A stretch of 64,000 nucleotides of DNA from Triglochin maritima. Its lineage: Eukaryota; Streptophyta; Magnoliopsida; Alismatales; Juncaginaceae. A model generated the notes under the pieces. The model did not search any database. It was not told where the DNA came from and saw only the letters and a program-made list of their open reading frames with translations. The DNA is taken from NCBI GenBank assembly GCA_963682175.1, contig OY821784.1, forward strand, positions 31,415,621 through 31,479,620. The letters are read 5' to 3'. Positions 11,674 to 23,299 of the stretch are shown here, piece by piece. Every line of letters starts with the position of its first letter. Within the stretch, counting starts at the first letter, position 1. Made by a program: the position numbers and the translations under genes.

Positions 11674-12858
11674 GGTGCTAGTCCAGAATCTGGTTTGGAT
11701 GATTCAAGTGGATTTAATTTTTGTTTTGTAGTCTTCCTTGTTTCTGGAGACTCTTAGGCTCAAGGGAAGGCATCTGGAGAAGTTTGGACCGCCAATCAAC
11801 GACCTGAGACTGCCAACGGGCGGTCTGGTAAGCTTTGTTTACCTCCTTCTTTCTTTGGCTTGTTGATACAATTGATATAGATATATGGGGCTCAATTTAG
11901 CATGTTTTGACTTAAAGTTTGCTTCCAGAGCAATAATCAATCCCCATTTAAGCAACTTGGACCCTAAAACCCAAAGCAAAAGATTAGGCATTCTTGCTTC
12001 TTTGGGTTAGGCATCATGTACTTGACTTAGGCACATAGATTGTCTTTTATTTTAGCTTTACTTTCAGTTGTTGAGCGCTGGCGTGAGGTACGCATCGCCT
12101 ACACTCATTCATGCATTTGGTATGACCATGCATTAGTTAGTAGGAATTGCATTGCAACAAGTGTGAGTTGAGCGTTTGTTTGGAGAGTTGATTGCTAGAT
12201 TAAGACTCCAAAACGCTACTAAGGAGGGGCTATCCCATATAAGATAAGGTAGAGAATTTCATCTCCCTTTCCTTCAACCCGAAAACCACACTAATCAAGA
12301 GCCTAATTTTAAAATCAAGTAGACATTGACCCTAAGGATCTCGGGCGCATTAGGAGAGTGATCCGGTCGCGACTGTCATGACCTGATCGGCGTCGCCCAC
12401 GCAGTCGATAGTAGGAGAGACGAGATCTTTGGATCTTGGCTCACTTACTGGGCTTTGTGGTCCTCGTCGTAGGGAGGTGAGGTGTGTTGAGGCCGTGTGA
12501 CCTCGCAGTTAGGCGTCGTCTAGCTATAAGGACCTATAGCGACATTAGGTTGTTTGAGTCTTGTTTGCTTGTGTGCTTCTACCAGTACCTACCTGTCGTA
12601 GCATAAGGACTTCGTCCCTTCTCTCCTGAGTCATTCCCTCTCTTTTGTGTCCTCCCGTCTTCTGCTCTACGCACATTCTGTTTTAGTTGTTAAAAATAAA
12701 AATAAAAAGAAGTTTTGGTTTGTGTGTGTGCACCTTTGTGCATGCTTCTGTGGGCACGAGACGAGAGTGGTCCTTTGACGAGGCGTGTCGTCAATCCTGC
12801 CTTGGTAGTCGATTTCTCGACACCTTCATCTTCTTGTGTGGCACACGGTCTGGGTTCC
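11674..12858 (+). other. Leader of gypsy copy 1
   Basis: About 1.2 kb without a convincing gene. A degraded palindrome pair lies near 11786-11831. Sequence is shared with the leaders at 906-2115 and 40349-41452. Confidence 0.7.
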
Positions 12859-15620
12859 ATGGTTGCTCAGTACCGCAAGGAGGAGCAGTTGCTAGACCCA
12901 CTTGTCCAACCTATTCTTGTTCCCGTTTCTCTACGTGATCTATGCTACCCGATCCGTACTGCTATACCTTCACGCATCGTATTGCCAGAGGCAAATGGGA
13001 ACCACTTTGAGGTTAAGCCTCAGTTTATATCCATGCTCCCTCACTTTAGTGGGAAGGGTGACCCCTATATCTTTCTCAGGGAATTTGAGGAGGTATGTGC
13101 TATGTTTAAGTTGCAACAACTTAGCACAGACTTCATCCAGCTTAGGCTTGTCCCCTTTGCACTGAAGGATGATGCCAAAAAGTGGTTATACAGCGACCAA
13201 GTGAATGCCTTTAGGAGTTGGGATGAGTTTCAATCTGCATTCCTCAAGAAGTACTTTCCAAATCATCAGACTCAAAAACTGAGGAACGAAATCAATTCGT
13301 TTTATCAGCATGAGACCGAATCATTCCATGCATACTTAGAGAGGTTCAAGGAGCTACTATCCTCATGCCCTCACCATGGCATCAAGTTGTGGCACCTTTG
13401 TCAGATTGTTTAGGAGGGTCTTCACATTCCGTCCCGAACGCTCCTTGACACCATGTGTCAAGGAGAGTTCTTAGGAAAGGATGAAAGGGAGGCATGGACT
13501 TTCCTAGAAGACCTCGCTGAGAAAACCATGCAGTGGGAGAGTGTGAGGGAACCACCAGCATCATCTATCATAGGAGCAAGGATCGCAAATGCAAACTCGA
13601 CTAGATCGGGTGCCGCATTTGTTGTCGATACCACTACGGCTACCGAGGCACGCATGGCACCCTTGATGCATCGTACGGATTTGATTGAGCTCCAAAACAA
13701 GCAATGTGTGTCTCATGTATCTGCATCTGGTTCGGTTCCTAGTCATCTATGTTGTAGGATAGGTCATATAGGAGGTGAGTGTGCATCAATTCCTCCTGAG
13801 ATGGAACATGTCAATGTCATCTATGATAGATCCAGGAATGACACATACTCATCATCATATAACCCTGGATGAAGGAACCACCCTAATTTTTCATGGAACC
13901 AAAATAATGCCCTAGGTGGTCCTTCAAACTTCTCTCGACCACCTAACTAACCATACCAACCTCCCATGCATGCACCATCTTATCAGCCACCCCAAGCTCA
14001 AATCACCAATCAATCGGGTTTCCCAAATTCCAACAATATGGAAACCCGATTCAATTCGCTTGAGACCTTGACTCGTGGACTCGAGAACTCAATAAAAAAA
14101 TTATGTCATGCACATGTCAAGTTCTCACTTCAAATCAGCAGACCATCAAATCTCTTGAGCTTCAGATGGGCCAATTGGCTCAATCTGTACATGAGAGAGA
14201 AAAAGGGACTCTGCCAAGCCAGCCTGAGGTTAACCCCCACATGTACCAGCGACAACACATGCAAAATGAGAGTTTCGTACCTCGAGTGTGGCAAGTGAAC
14301 CACGTGGAGGAACTTGTTCACCATGTCAACGCCATTGTAATCTTAAGGAATGGAAAGCAGGTTGACAATCACATTTCCTTGCCACCACCACCACCATCTG
14401 TGCAGCCCCTCAGTGGGAATGATGGTGTAGAAGAGGTTGAGGCTGAGGGTAATACACCAACGCCTCATTCTCAGGCACTGCAGAAAACCTACCTGCCAAA
14501 AGCTCCCTATCCTAGTAGGTTAACAAAAAAATGGAGTGACACAATGGATAAGATATTAGAGGTCTTTAAGCAAGTGAAGGTTAACATTCCCTTGTTGGAT
14601 GTCATCCAACAAATACCTCAATATGCCAAAGTGTTGAAAGATCACTGCACAACCAACAGGAATACCAATGTTCCTAAGAAAGCATTCTTAGCTGCAAGTG
14701 TAAGCTCACTTTTGTCCAATCCCACATACACAAAGTACAAGGACCCTGGGTGTCCTACTATTCAGTGTACGATAGGGGACACTAGCATGAGTAATGTATT
14801 ACTAGATTTAGCATCAGCGGTCAACCTCCTCCCGTTTTCTGTTTATCAATAGTTCAACTTGGGAGAATTGAAACCAACTAAGATCACCCTCCAATTGGCA
14901 GATAGATCCATTCGTGTCCCAAAAGGGATTATTAAGGACGTGCTCATCAACGTTGGAGATTTTATATTTTCAGTAGATTTTGTCGTCCTCGACACCAACC
15001 CTTTTGTGAACACCCACTCTCAAATACCTTTGATTTTGGGTAGACCATTTCTGGAAACCTCCAATACCTTAATTAATTGTAGAAATGGTCTCATGAAGCT
15101 CTCATTCGGTAACATGAGTGCCAAGTTTCATGTGTTCAACTCTGGTAGGCAACAATAGCCAATTGACCAACCTATAGATCTCAACCTCATCCGCAAATTA
15201 GAGAAAGCACCAAAAAATCAACAAACACCCCTAACACCAATGCAACCCGTTGAGAGTGTTTGTTTGCCTAGCAAAAACTCATTGTCTGTCTTTGCAATGC
15301 AACAGAGTGAGCTGGCATCAAACATGAATGTACAAAGGGAGTATTTGTTAGATGATTCAGTTGAGACTATTAGTGAGGGGGACACACCTCATCATATGCT
15401 CATACCAGAAGGTGTCTCTACCCCATGTCCTATGGCCGTTAAGCCTTTTGAGCTTCATATTGACTCCAACAAGGACTCATCTATGATCGAGCTTATGCTT
15501 GATAATACAAAGGAGGCTTTGTGGTCCTTGTTGGATGACTTGGGGAGAAACCCCATTCTTAGTGCGATTGGTGTGCCACATTCCTCGAATGAGAATGAGG
15601 AACTCATTCCGATATCATGA
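12859..15620 (+). pseudogene. Gag-protease of gypsy copy 1, broken
   Basis: Gag starts at ATG 12859 (MVAQYRKEEQLLDP). An upstream in-frame extension to 12715 is leader. The Retrotrans_gag core runs to an in-frame TAG at 13411-13413, where related copies have Tyr (QIVYEGLH). Gag then continues to a damaged zinc knuckle near 13730-13790, where two positions expected to be conserved are changed, and a TGA at 13870. Further stops and a frameshift follow. From 14103 the frame reads through a proline-rich linker into a retropepsin: LLDLASAVNLLP near 14800, with the usual DLGAS motif altered, a stop at 14850, then LILGRPF near 15040. A tail of unknown function ends at 15620. At least four inactivating changes are visible. 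No RT follows. Confidence 0.85.
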
Positions 15621-15737
15621 GGGGTTCGAACCAATATCATGAGGGGTTCGAACCAACATCATGAGGGGTTCGAACCAACACAACTCCACTCATTTACATT
15701 GCCTACGCCCAACCAATATCATGAGGGGTTCGAACCT
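15619..15737 (+). repeat. 22-bp tandem repeat after the protease ORF
   Basis: Three adjacent units built on ATCATGAGGGGTTCGAACCA, plus a fourth after a gap at 15718-15737. A 22-bp unit shifts the reading frame at each repeat. The terminal TGA of the upstream frame lies inside the first unit. Confidence 0.8.
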
Positions 15738-15938
15738 TTCATCTTTGACCTTTCAGTCTTTCACCCCTCATGGCACCTCAGAGTACCAATGAAGCGGGCC
15801 CATCTTGGCAAATCTCTGGTCCGCATGACTCGATGTTCTCATTTGATGTTCATTGACCAAATGAATATGAGAATATCCTTGTTGATGTATATATCTTGTT
15901 TAGAAAAAAAACACAAAAGACTCCACAAGTGAACATTG

Positions 15939-17450
15939 GTTGTTGTGGTCCCAACCCTTGAGTATTTGGGCTTCATTTCTTTCACGTATTTGTATCCCTT
16001 CCTAAGTATTTCGAAGGTTTTTGGAAATTCAGGTTTGTGTCCATCAACATAACCATGAACTTCCTTTTATGCTTCACATTGGTGATATCTTTTCTTTTTC
16101 ATGCATATATCCATGTAGTTACATACTCACATTCATTTAGGACAATGCATGAAGTATGTCTGGGGGGTGCTTTACATTTGTATATATGGAGTCGAGTATT
16201 TTTCATTTTGTTTTTTGTTTTCTTTTGTTTGTATTGTTAGGGTCATGATAGTGTACTGCATTTAATATTGATATATCTGTCTGCCATGATCCTTGGATGA
16301 CTTGTCTTCTTTTGCTTGCGTAGTACTTTAAAATTTTCACATTTCTTTCAAAATATTCATGTGTTTGCGAAAGAAAATGTTTTGTGGGTTTTACGTGTGT
16401 TTAGCATGTGCAAAACCATTGAGAGGCAAAGTTAAAAGAAAGCTCCCAAAATTGTCTTGAACATGATACATTGGGATATCTAGTATAGTGGCTTTAGGAT
16501 TTATCTAGTCGTTAGGATGCACCTCGATTTTCCTTTGGGGGAGAGGAATCAAAGGGTTTCAGTACTCAAACAATTAAAGAGGTCCACCCTGAACCTAGTG
16601 AGTTAATAATTCGTGTTTGTTAGTATAAGGAAGTTTGTCGTAGTTATGGACCTTTAAAATCTTATTGTGAAACTTAAAGTGTAAGGGTTTTGGTTCGATG
16701 TAGAAAATAAATAAGTGAGTAGGTGTTCTCTCTTCTCGCACGACTGCTATCACTCGGGAAATTAGATCCGAGAGAACTTTGTGTCTGGTGCTTTTGAGTC
16801 ATCTGACTTGGGATGCACCGACCGAACTCCCGTTACACGGGTTGTAGGGATTGCCCTATGTGGAGATGTGAGGAAATGTGTATGTGATAGTGTAAGTCCT
16901 CATAGGCAATGATGCACGAAACCTGACCCTGGGAGAATTACACACCAACTAGTAAGGGGAAAAAAGAAAAAAAGGAAAAAAGAAATTTAAGAAAGAAAAA
17001 AACAAAAATAAAAAAAGGTAATGCAAATAAGAACATTGATGGACTTTACACTTTGTATCACTTGAGGATGTTAAGATTGTCCATATATTTCACTTTAAGT
17101 CCTTAATTAACTTGCACAAATGGTCCATTAGGCTAGGTGTGTGGACTAGATACATGTATAGAGTCCGTCGGTAGGATTACCGTGTCCAATGATCGAGAAA
17201 AATGAGTCCATCGAGTCGAGTTTCTACATTGAATAATGTATCAATGTTCGGATTTTGTGGGTATATCCGCCGAAAACCCTCAGGAGACAACACTCCTCCT
17301 CCTTGGCGACAAGGAGGTTTAGTGGCTTGTTGCACGTGCTAAGTGCAATCATGATTCCTACGAAAGTGAGTTAGGATTTCCCTGTTTTACGAATGGTTTT
17401 TCCTTTCTTCCATTTTTCGTTTTCTTTGTTTTGCTCGAGACTAGCAAAAG
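15939..17450 (+). other. Conserved 3' non-coding block, gypsy copy 1
   Basis: No long ORF, yet the block aligns closely along its length with 44600-46093 in copy 2. Its 5' part contains a second polypurine-like motif (GTCTGGGGGGTGC, 16158-16170). An A-rich run lies near 16960-17020. The role is unknown; see findings. Confidence 0.7.
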
Positions 17451-17467
17451 TTAGGTGTGGGGGTATT
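17451..17467 (+). promoter_or_regulatory. Polypurine tract, gypsy copy 1
   Basis: TTAGGTGTGGGGGTATT abuts the TGATTG start of the 3' LTR. The same motif precedes the 3' LTR of copy 2. Confidence 0.85.
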
Positions 17468-19075
17468 TGATTGACATCATTTCATACATTCATTTGTGTC
17501 TTATATCCATTACCTTGAACCTAAATAATGCTACGTAACGAGTTTTATATTTCAGTTTCAGGAATAACATGTTTGACTAGAAGAGCCTAAAAACGACATA
17601 AAAGCAAGAAAAATGACTAAGTTGCAAGACTTATGGACTGAGGTACCAGAGAGAAGGACCCGGATGTAAAGACAAAAAGACTAATGAGGAAATCAAGAAG
17701 CTCCACACCATTATGAGGAGTATTTTGGAAATTATATTCGGGCCAAAACATCAACAACCAAAACGGATTCATCAAACATCAAGAAATCAAGCCAAAAATA
17801 AACCACCGAAATCCAGACTCAATCCAAGCAATTTGGACCGCCAATTGGTTGTCCCAGACCGCCAATTAGCGGTCCAAATTGGACCAAATGTTCCATGGTT
17901 GAGTTGGGTCGTGTATTATGTTGTTTTATGTCCATTTATAGTATGTGTTTATTCCATCTCGGGGGATTGTCCCCGATTACCTTTTTCTAGCACTATAAAT
18001 AGAACTTTTCCTTCTCCTTTGTATTCACTCATTGCTTGGTGGCATTCTCTCTACTTGGAGTAAGCCTTGGAGCAAAAACTCAAGGTGGAGAAGAATGCTA
18101 CTAGTAATGTGAGTCATTTAATAAAATAATTTTTCATTGTTTTGTTCTCGTGTTGTCTCTTTTTTATGCATGCTTAGCTTAGTCTTGTTTCTTTGATCTT
18201 AGGCTAAATTAGTTAGAATGTCTCCTTTCTTCTTTAGTTTAATTGCTAGCATAATGTGTAGTGAGTAAATCCATCCCCTTTGGGGGGGTGGAGATGATGT
18301 TCATATATATTGTGAAGTTTGGATGTTTGATAAATTTTTGATTGTGTAGACTTGCATGTTTTGTATGTTCATTGAGGTTATTTTAATCATCTAAATGTTG
18401 GGGAATTTTGATGGGTTTTTCAATAAGATTTAGACACTTCCCATGCTTAGTTTTCTCATGTTTATTGATTGAAATTTCCTTTTGAGTGTGCTACATGTTA
18501 GTTATGTGTTTGTATTTGTGTTTGCTTGCTTGATTGATTGAAGAAACTTTGTTTTGATGGGTTTTGCCATAACATTTAGACACATCCGATGCTTACCTTG
18601 TTCTTCACATGAGTTTATGGTTTTTGATGAGTCTTGCCATATCTTTAGACACTTCTCATACTGAGCCTAATCTTATGATAATCAAGTAGCAATTGTCGAT
18701 ACATTGTGTTAGTGGATTGATAGGTTTTGCCACATCTTTAGACACTTCCTATGCATGACAACACACACACACACACAACAAACACACATACATGCTTACA
18801 TGCATCATTCATCACTTATTTCACTTCATATGTGCACACACTCCATCCCTTAGGGGGTTCTCTTTCTGATTTCTAATCTTTCGTGCTTTCTTTCGCATTT
18901 CTTACTTACTAGTTTAGTGTAGTTTATCTTTAGCATAATCACATCTTTCCTCCCTTTATTCGCCACTTGATTTCTGAAGAACCAGAGGCTACTCACCTCC
19001 CTGCGGATCGCCCCGTACTTGCCACCGCTTCATCGCGGTCATGCACTTGCGGTCTAAATTTAAAATGTTTAAACA
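17468..19075 (+). repeat. 3' LTR, gypsy copy 1
   Basis: 1608 bp, ending AAACA before GTATA. It keeps two palindromes (17836 onward, decayed; 17857-17874), whereas the 5' LTR has lost one. The USE is decayed here. TATAAATA at 17994-18001. U5 hairpin at 19025-19038. CA repeat near 18759-18783. Confidence 0.95.
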
Positions 19076-19080
19076 GTATA

Positions 19081-19380
19081 GCATTTTGTAATTTGTAGGC
19101 AACAATTTCTCATTAAACAAGTCATGGTATTCAGATTTGGACGTTTGACGTTCAACCTTAAACATAATGTAATATTATTAGAACATATATACCTACATTT
19201 GTAATATATCACTAATTATGGAGTTATATATTAAAATCATAGTTAATACATTCTCATTCTTTCTTATTTTTACTTGTGTTTCCTCGGGGATTAGAATTAG
19301 GACTTCAGCGTCAGGATTCACACTGGACACAGTCTGTGGTGTTGAAATTATGTGTAGCCATGTCCGTCGAAACTCCAAAG
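19081..19380. other. Unassigned DNA right of gypsy copy 1
   Basis: AT-rich, no recognised gene. It is the other side of the insertion site described at 9666-10080. Confidence 0.3.
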
Positions 19381-19625
19381 TGTTGACTTTTAGGCCTTAA
19401 TCCATGTTCATTTTGATGATTAATCAAACTAATCTTAATCAATAAACCTAGTCAATAAAAGTAGACAAACATGATTACATGCTTTACATATATATTGTAT
19501 ACTTGAAAATCATCTTAATAGGTTGATCTTATCATCAAGAGGATGAGCATTGGGACAAAGACTCAAGATTATAACAAAGTTTTGGACTAAGAATTATAAT
19601 TTTCTATTTATTGAGTCCAAAGTGT
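19381..19625 (+). repeat. 5' LTR, truncated (copia)
   Basis: TGTTGACTTTTAGGCC onward matches the first ~240 bp of the LTR starting at 21658. The remainder is deleted. The short string TCCAAAGTGTT occurs at both 19374 and the deletion point near 19617. Confidence 0.7.
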
Positions 19626-19649
19626 TAGAGATTATCTACAACTAGGCCA

Positions 19650-21190
19650 CCTTTCTTTAACGGCTTGAAATATGGATATTGGAAGAAAAGAATGAGAATT
19701 TATTTACACTCCAATGATTTTAAATATTGGGCATTTATCTTAACCCCATACACACCTCCTAATGATGAAGAAATTTTGTCCATAACTAGAGCCAAAATTA
19801 AGGATGTGAAGATGAATTCCCACATCATGAACATTTTGTATAATATTGTGACTTAAATAAGGGAGAATACACTAGAATTTGAGGTTTTGATAGTGCATAT
19901 GATATATGACATAATCTAGAAATGTATCATGAGAGTTTCTAGTAGAATTAAAGAAACTAGAATAAATTTGCTTATTCATAAATATTAACATTTTTGTATG
20001 CATCCAGTGAGAACATAAGCGAGATGCACACTCGCTTCACCGATATCATTAACCCTCTCAATGCTCTTGGCAAAACTTTTAGCGGGGGAGGAAAGACTTA
20101 AAAGATTCTCTGGTCACTCACCGACGAATGGGAAGAGAAAACGACCGCTATTGAGGAGGCATAAGATCTCTCCAAATTGTTAGTTGAGGATCGTATGGGT
20201 AGTATAATGGTATATGAGATACAAATGAAAGATTGTAAGGAGAAAGAAGCCACCAAAAAGAAATCATTGGTATTACATGCCATCACCAACTCCTACAAAA
20301 AGGATAATGATATTGAAGACAAGTTAGTGACTCAAAAATTCAAGGAGTTTCTCAAGAAAAGAAAAAAAGGAAAGAGAAATGGAGAAAGAAATGGAAAGAA
20401 AAGAGAAGAGCAAAACAAAAGAAGAAGAAGAAGAAGAAGAAGAAGAAGAAGAAGAAGAAGAAGAAAGCTCTTAAAGCTACTTGGGATGAGTCCACATTTT
20501 CTTCATCAAATGAAGGCAAAATCGCCACAATGTGCTTTATGACAATAGAAGATAAAGAAAGTGAGTTATCTTCTAGCTCAAATAATGATTCTAATTCATA
20601 TAGTGAACTTCTAATTGAGTTATTGAGCTACTTGAAAATTTTGGACAAAATTGTTAAACGAACAAACTAGCTAGGAAGAAAATCAATGAGCTACAATGTC
20701 AAATTGAATCAATCATGAATAAGAAAAATGATTTGCTTACTAGTCTTCATAAAGTTGCATTAGAGAACTCTCATTTGATTGATGAAATTGTAACTCTAGA
20801 TGTAAGATCTTCATATAGTGATGCACAAGATATCATAGCTAAAAATGCTCAATTACATAAAGATCTTGAATGATTTTCTAAAGAAAAGAAAATGCTTGAT
20901 ACACTTATTGGTTGCCAAAATACTTTAAATAAGCATGGTTTAGGCTACATTGTCTATAAAAATAGAAACCATGTTATCCATACCACTTTGAATGGAAAGC
21001 ATTTCTTTGTGAATAAAAAGTACCTCAGGTGTTTGGGCACAAAAAACCAAAATGGTTGAGTACCAAAAATTTTGTTAAAGACCCAAGGTTGTTTGGGTAC
21101 CAAAATCTTAACTTGTAGGCACTTAAAAGGAGGAAGATCGGTAGTGATCGGCTCAAGGAAGAAAAGATTGCTCCCAAACATCAAATAAAA
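19650..21190 (+). pseudogene. Copia Gag pseudogene
   Basis: The start reads PPFFNGLKYGYWKKRMRIYL, the typical N-terminus of Sirevirus-type Gag. Around 20010-20230 the UBN2-like core follows (FTDIINPLNALGK, TTAIEEA, GSIMVYEIQMKD), broken by a stop at 20098-20100 and another near 20162. A GAA microsatellite expansion (20419-20465) lies in the basic linker. A coiled, charged C-terminal part continues in broken frames to about 21190. Gag would package element RNA. The same domains appear on the minus strand at 63535-64000. Confidence 0.75.
20419..20465 (+). repeat. (GAA)n microsatellite inside copia gag
   Basis: About 15 GAA units. One frame reads as a long Arg run, but this only reflects the microsatellite. 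Confidence 0.9.
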
Positions 21191-21644
21191 TATTTGGGTC
21201 AAATTTATAAAGTCGTTCTCGCTATCGAAATAATTGGAACCAAGACCAAATCTAGGATCAAGAGTTGGGTAACATTTTTCAATTGTCTTAGTCTTATTGA
21301 ATTTGTTATAATCTAGGGATATTGAATGCCTAATTATATCATATCATACATCATTCTTTTAGGCCTTAGTGACAAGGGAAGCATATAATGTCTTATCACT
21401 TAATTAAGGGGGAGATTCATGTAATCCTAACATTTTTATCTCATGTCTTTAATGTTTGCATTTGATTAATGTCAAAAGGGGGAGAATGATAAGAGATTGA
21501 GCTTCAATTGATTCGTACTATGCATATTGATATGGGGAGCATTATATAGATGCATAATTTACATATATGACGAGGAGAAATCACATAGAAAGGGGGAGAA
21601 TTAAATTAAATCTCAAGCATTAAGATATATGTTTGTCATCATCA

Positions 21645-21657
21645 AAAAGTGGGAGAT
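21645..21657 (+). promoter_or_regulatory. Polypurine tract (copia)
   Basis: AAAAAGTGGGAGA followed by T precedes the LTR start TATTGGC. The equivalent site of the minus-strand copia is at 56161-56173. Confidence 0.75.
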
Positions 21658-22420
21658 TATTGGCTTTTAGGCCTTGATCCATGTTTATTTTGATATGATT
21701 AATCAAACTAATCTTAATAAATCAACTGAGGCAATCAAAGTAGGCAAACATGATTACATGCATTACATATATACTTGTATACTTGCAAATATTTTAACAG
21801 GTTGATCAAATCATCAAGAGAATGAAGATTGGGATAAAGACTGAAAACTATAACAAAGCTTTGGACCAAGACTTGAATATTTTTATTTATTGAGTCCATA
21901 GGATCATATGTAAACTTAAGCACTAGGATTTTGTCCCGGTCCTGTTCGGTCAACCGAACACCTAACGGATGACCAAAATCATCTTGTCAGTAGCATTAGG
22001 ATGTTCTCTGAAATTGTCCACTCGGACAACCAATTATCATTTAGTCGACCAAATCCCATGGACCGGTTTTCGATTTTACTTCAACGGACACATTTGTATT
22101 TTGTCTTAGAGCCCATTTGCCATGTCTATCGTCCGACGATTGATCTCCTATCGGTCAACCATTCACCTCTTGGCCTATGGCACACAACAACTCTTTCCAC
22201 ATTTCAATATAGTCGTTGGACTCACAATCGATATTTGATTTCCAACTGTTGCGCTAAAAGATAAAGTATTGATTCAGATGACCGAATGGGTCACAAACGA
22301 CCAAAGTATTGTAACAGAGTCGATTGAATCCTTACTATTATTTTGGATCAGCCAACCGAACCAATTTAGTGAACCGAAATTAAATCAGAGGAAATTCGAA
22401 ATTCAATCAGCAACACTAGT
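21658..22420 (+). repeat. 3' LTR (copia), right end uncertain
   Basis: The first 240 bp match 19381-19625. Downstream it holds dyads of the type TTCGGTCAACCGAA (21943-21957) like the LTR at 54859-56160. The end blends into GC-rich DNA near 22420 and I could not fix it. Confidence 0.6.
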
Positions 22421-22429
22421 CGGGAGGGG

Positions 22430-22618
22430 TTGGTCGGGGGCGACTCTGGTCGGGTGAGATGGTCAAGAGGGCATGGTCGAAGGCGGCACTACTCCGAGGG
22501 GGCTACTCGGGAGGGGTGGTCGGGGCTTCGAAGGTTTCAAAGGGGGATAGGGATGGTGTTGCATTTGGCATGGAGGGTTGGCATCTGATTTTGGGGTGAA
22601 ATTAAAAGTGAAAATGAA
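22430..22618. other. GC-rich segment related to 35450-35640
   Basis: It shares GATTTTGGGGT and neighbouring blocks with 35450-35640 in the same orientation. In both places an array of CACGTCGG-type repeats follows on the right. Probably a CACTA subterminal or first-exon region. No terminus resolved. Confidence 0.4.
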
Positions 22619-22619
22619 T

Positions 22620-23175
22620 TACAATTTACTGAATGACATATCACGTCGGTTATAAGTCTACAACCGATGTGGTATGTCCTATTAATAAAAATAGAATTTC
22701 GCAAAAAATCAAACATAATAGACATATCACGTCAAATTTTAACCTCAAACCGATGTAGTATGTCTTATTATTAAAAATGGAATTTAACAAATATTAAAAT
22801 AGAAAGGACATATCACCTCAGATTTTAACAAAACAATCGACGTGGTATGTCCTATTAATAAAAATCAAATAAGAACATATCACGTCGGTTTATGTGGTAT
22901 GTCCAATTAAAAAGAGAATTTCGCAAAAAATCAAATTAAAGGGCATATGACGTCAGATTTTAACCTCAAACCAACGTGGTATGTCCTATTGTTAAAAACA
23001 AAATTTCACAAAAAATCAAATAAAAATGAGATATCACGTTGGATTTAACAAAACAACCGACGTGATATATCCTATTAATAAAAATAAAATTTAGCTAAAA
23101 AATCAAATGAAAAGGACATATCACGTCTGTTTTTAACCTAAAAGCCAATGTGGCATGTCCTATTATCAACAACAA
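22620..23175. repeat. Seven tandem hairpin-forming repeats (CACTA subterminal)
   Basis: Units of roughly 65-90 bp each contain GACATATCACGTCGG and, some 20-30 bp later, its near-complement CCGACGTGGTATGTCC, separated from the next unit by an AT-rich spacer with AATTTCGCAAAAAATC. Such arrays are the usual binding region for CACTA accessory proteins. Confidence 0.75.
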
Positions 23176-23299
23176 ATGTATCAACAACAAATTTTGTCAC
23201 TCTTCGACATGGGAGCTATTCACCTGGAAAAAAACAAAAAAACGAAGTTAACACAATATGAATTGTAGTGGTCAATTCATATACACAATAAACTCATAA

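Larger units (their letters stand above)
10081..19075 (+). mobile_element. Complete Gag-protease-only gypsy element, copy 1
   Basis: 8995 bp, with LTRs at 10081-11649 and 17468-19075 and target-site duplication GTATA at 10076-10080 and 19076-19080. Primer site and polypurine tract are present. Coding stops after the protease; no RT, RNase H or integrase motif was seen in any frame. The LTRs differ at many positions and by 39 bp in length, so the copy is fairly old. Confidence 0.95.
19381..22420 (+). mobile_element. Sirevirus-like copia element, pol deleted
   Basis: A truncated 5' LTR (19381-19625), a gag pseudogene, a polypurine tract and a 3' LTR (from 21658) are in order, but protease, integrase, RT and RNase H are all missing. 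The 3' boundary is uncertain. The family assignment comes from similarity of gag and LTR start to the minus-strand element at 54859-64000. Confidence 0.75.

Noticed and set aside
10081..19075. Hidden pol genes in gypsy copy 1 after the protease
   Set aside because: No RT, RNase H or integrase motif in any frame of 15620-17467, and the same region in copy 2 is equally empty.
20177..20542. ORF with a long Arg run, as if an Arg-rich nucleic-acid-binding protein
   Set aside because: The run is just a GAA microsatellite in a decayed copia gag; flanking residues match Gag.
22410..22500. CACTAGTCGGG and CACTACTCCGAGG as possible CACTA ends
   Set aside because: No matching inverted partner or 3-bp duplication found, and the next bases do not resemble the other termini.
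22620..23175. Regularly spaced repeats as a possible CRISPR-like array
   Set aside because: Units vary, spacers are similar to each other, and the setting is a plant CACTA element.
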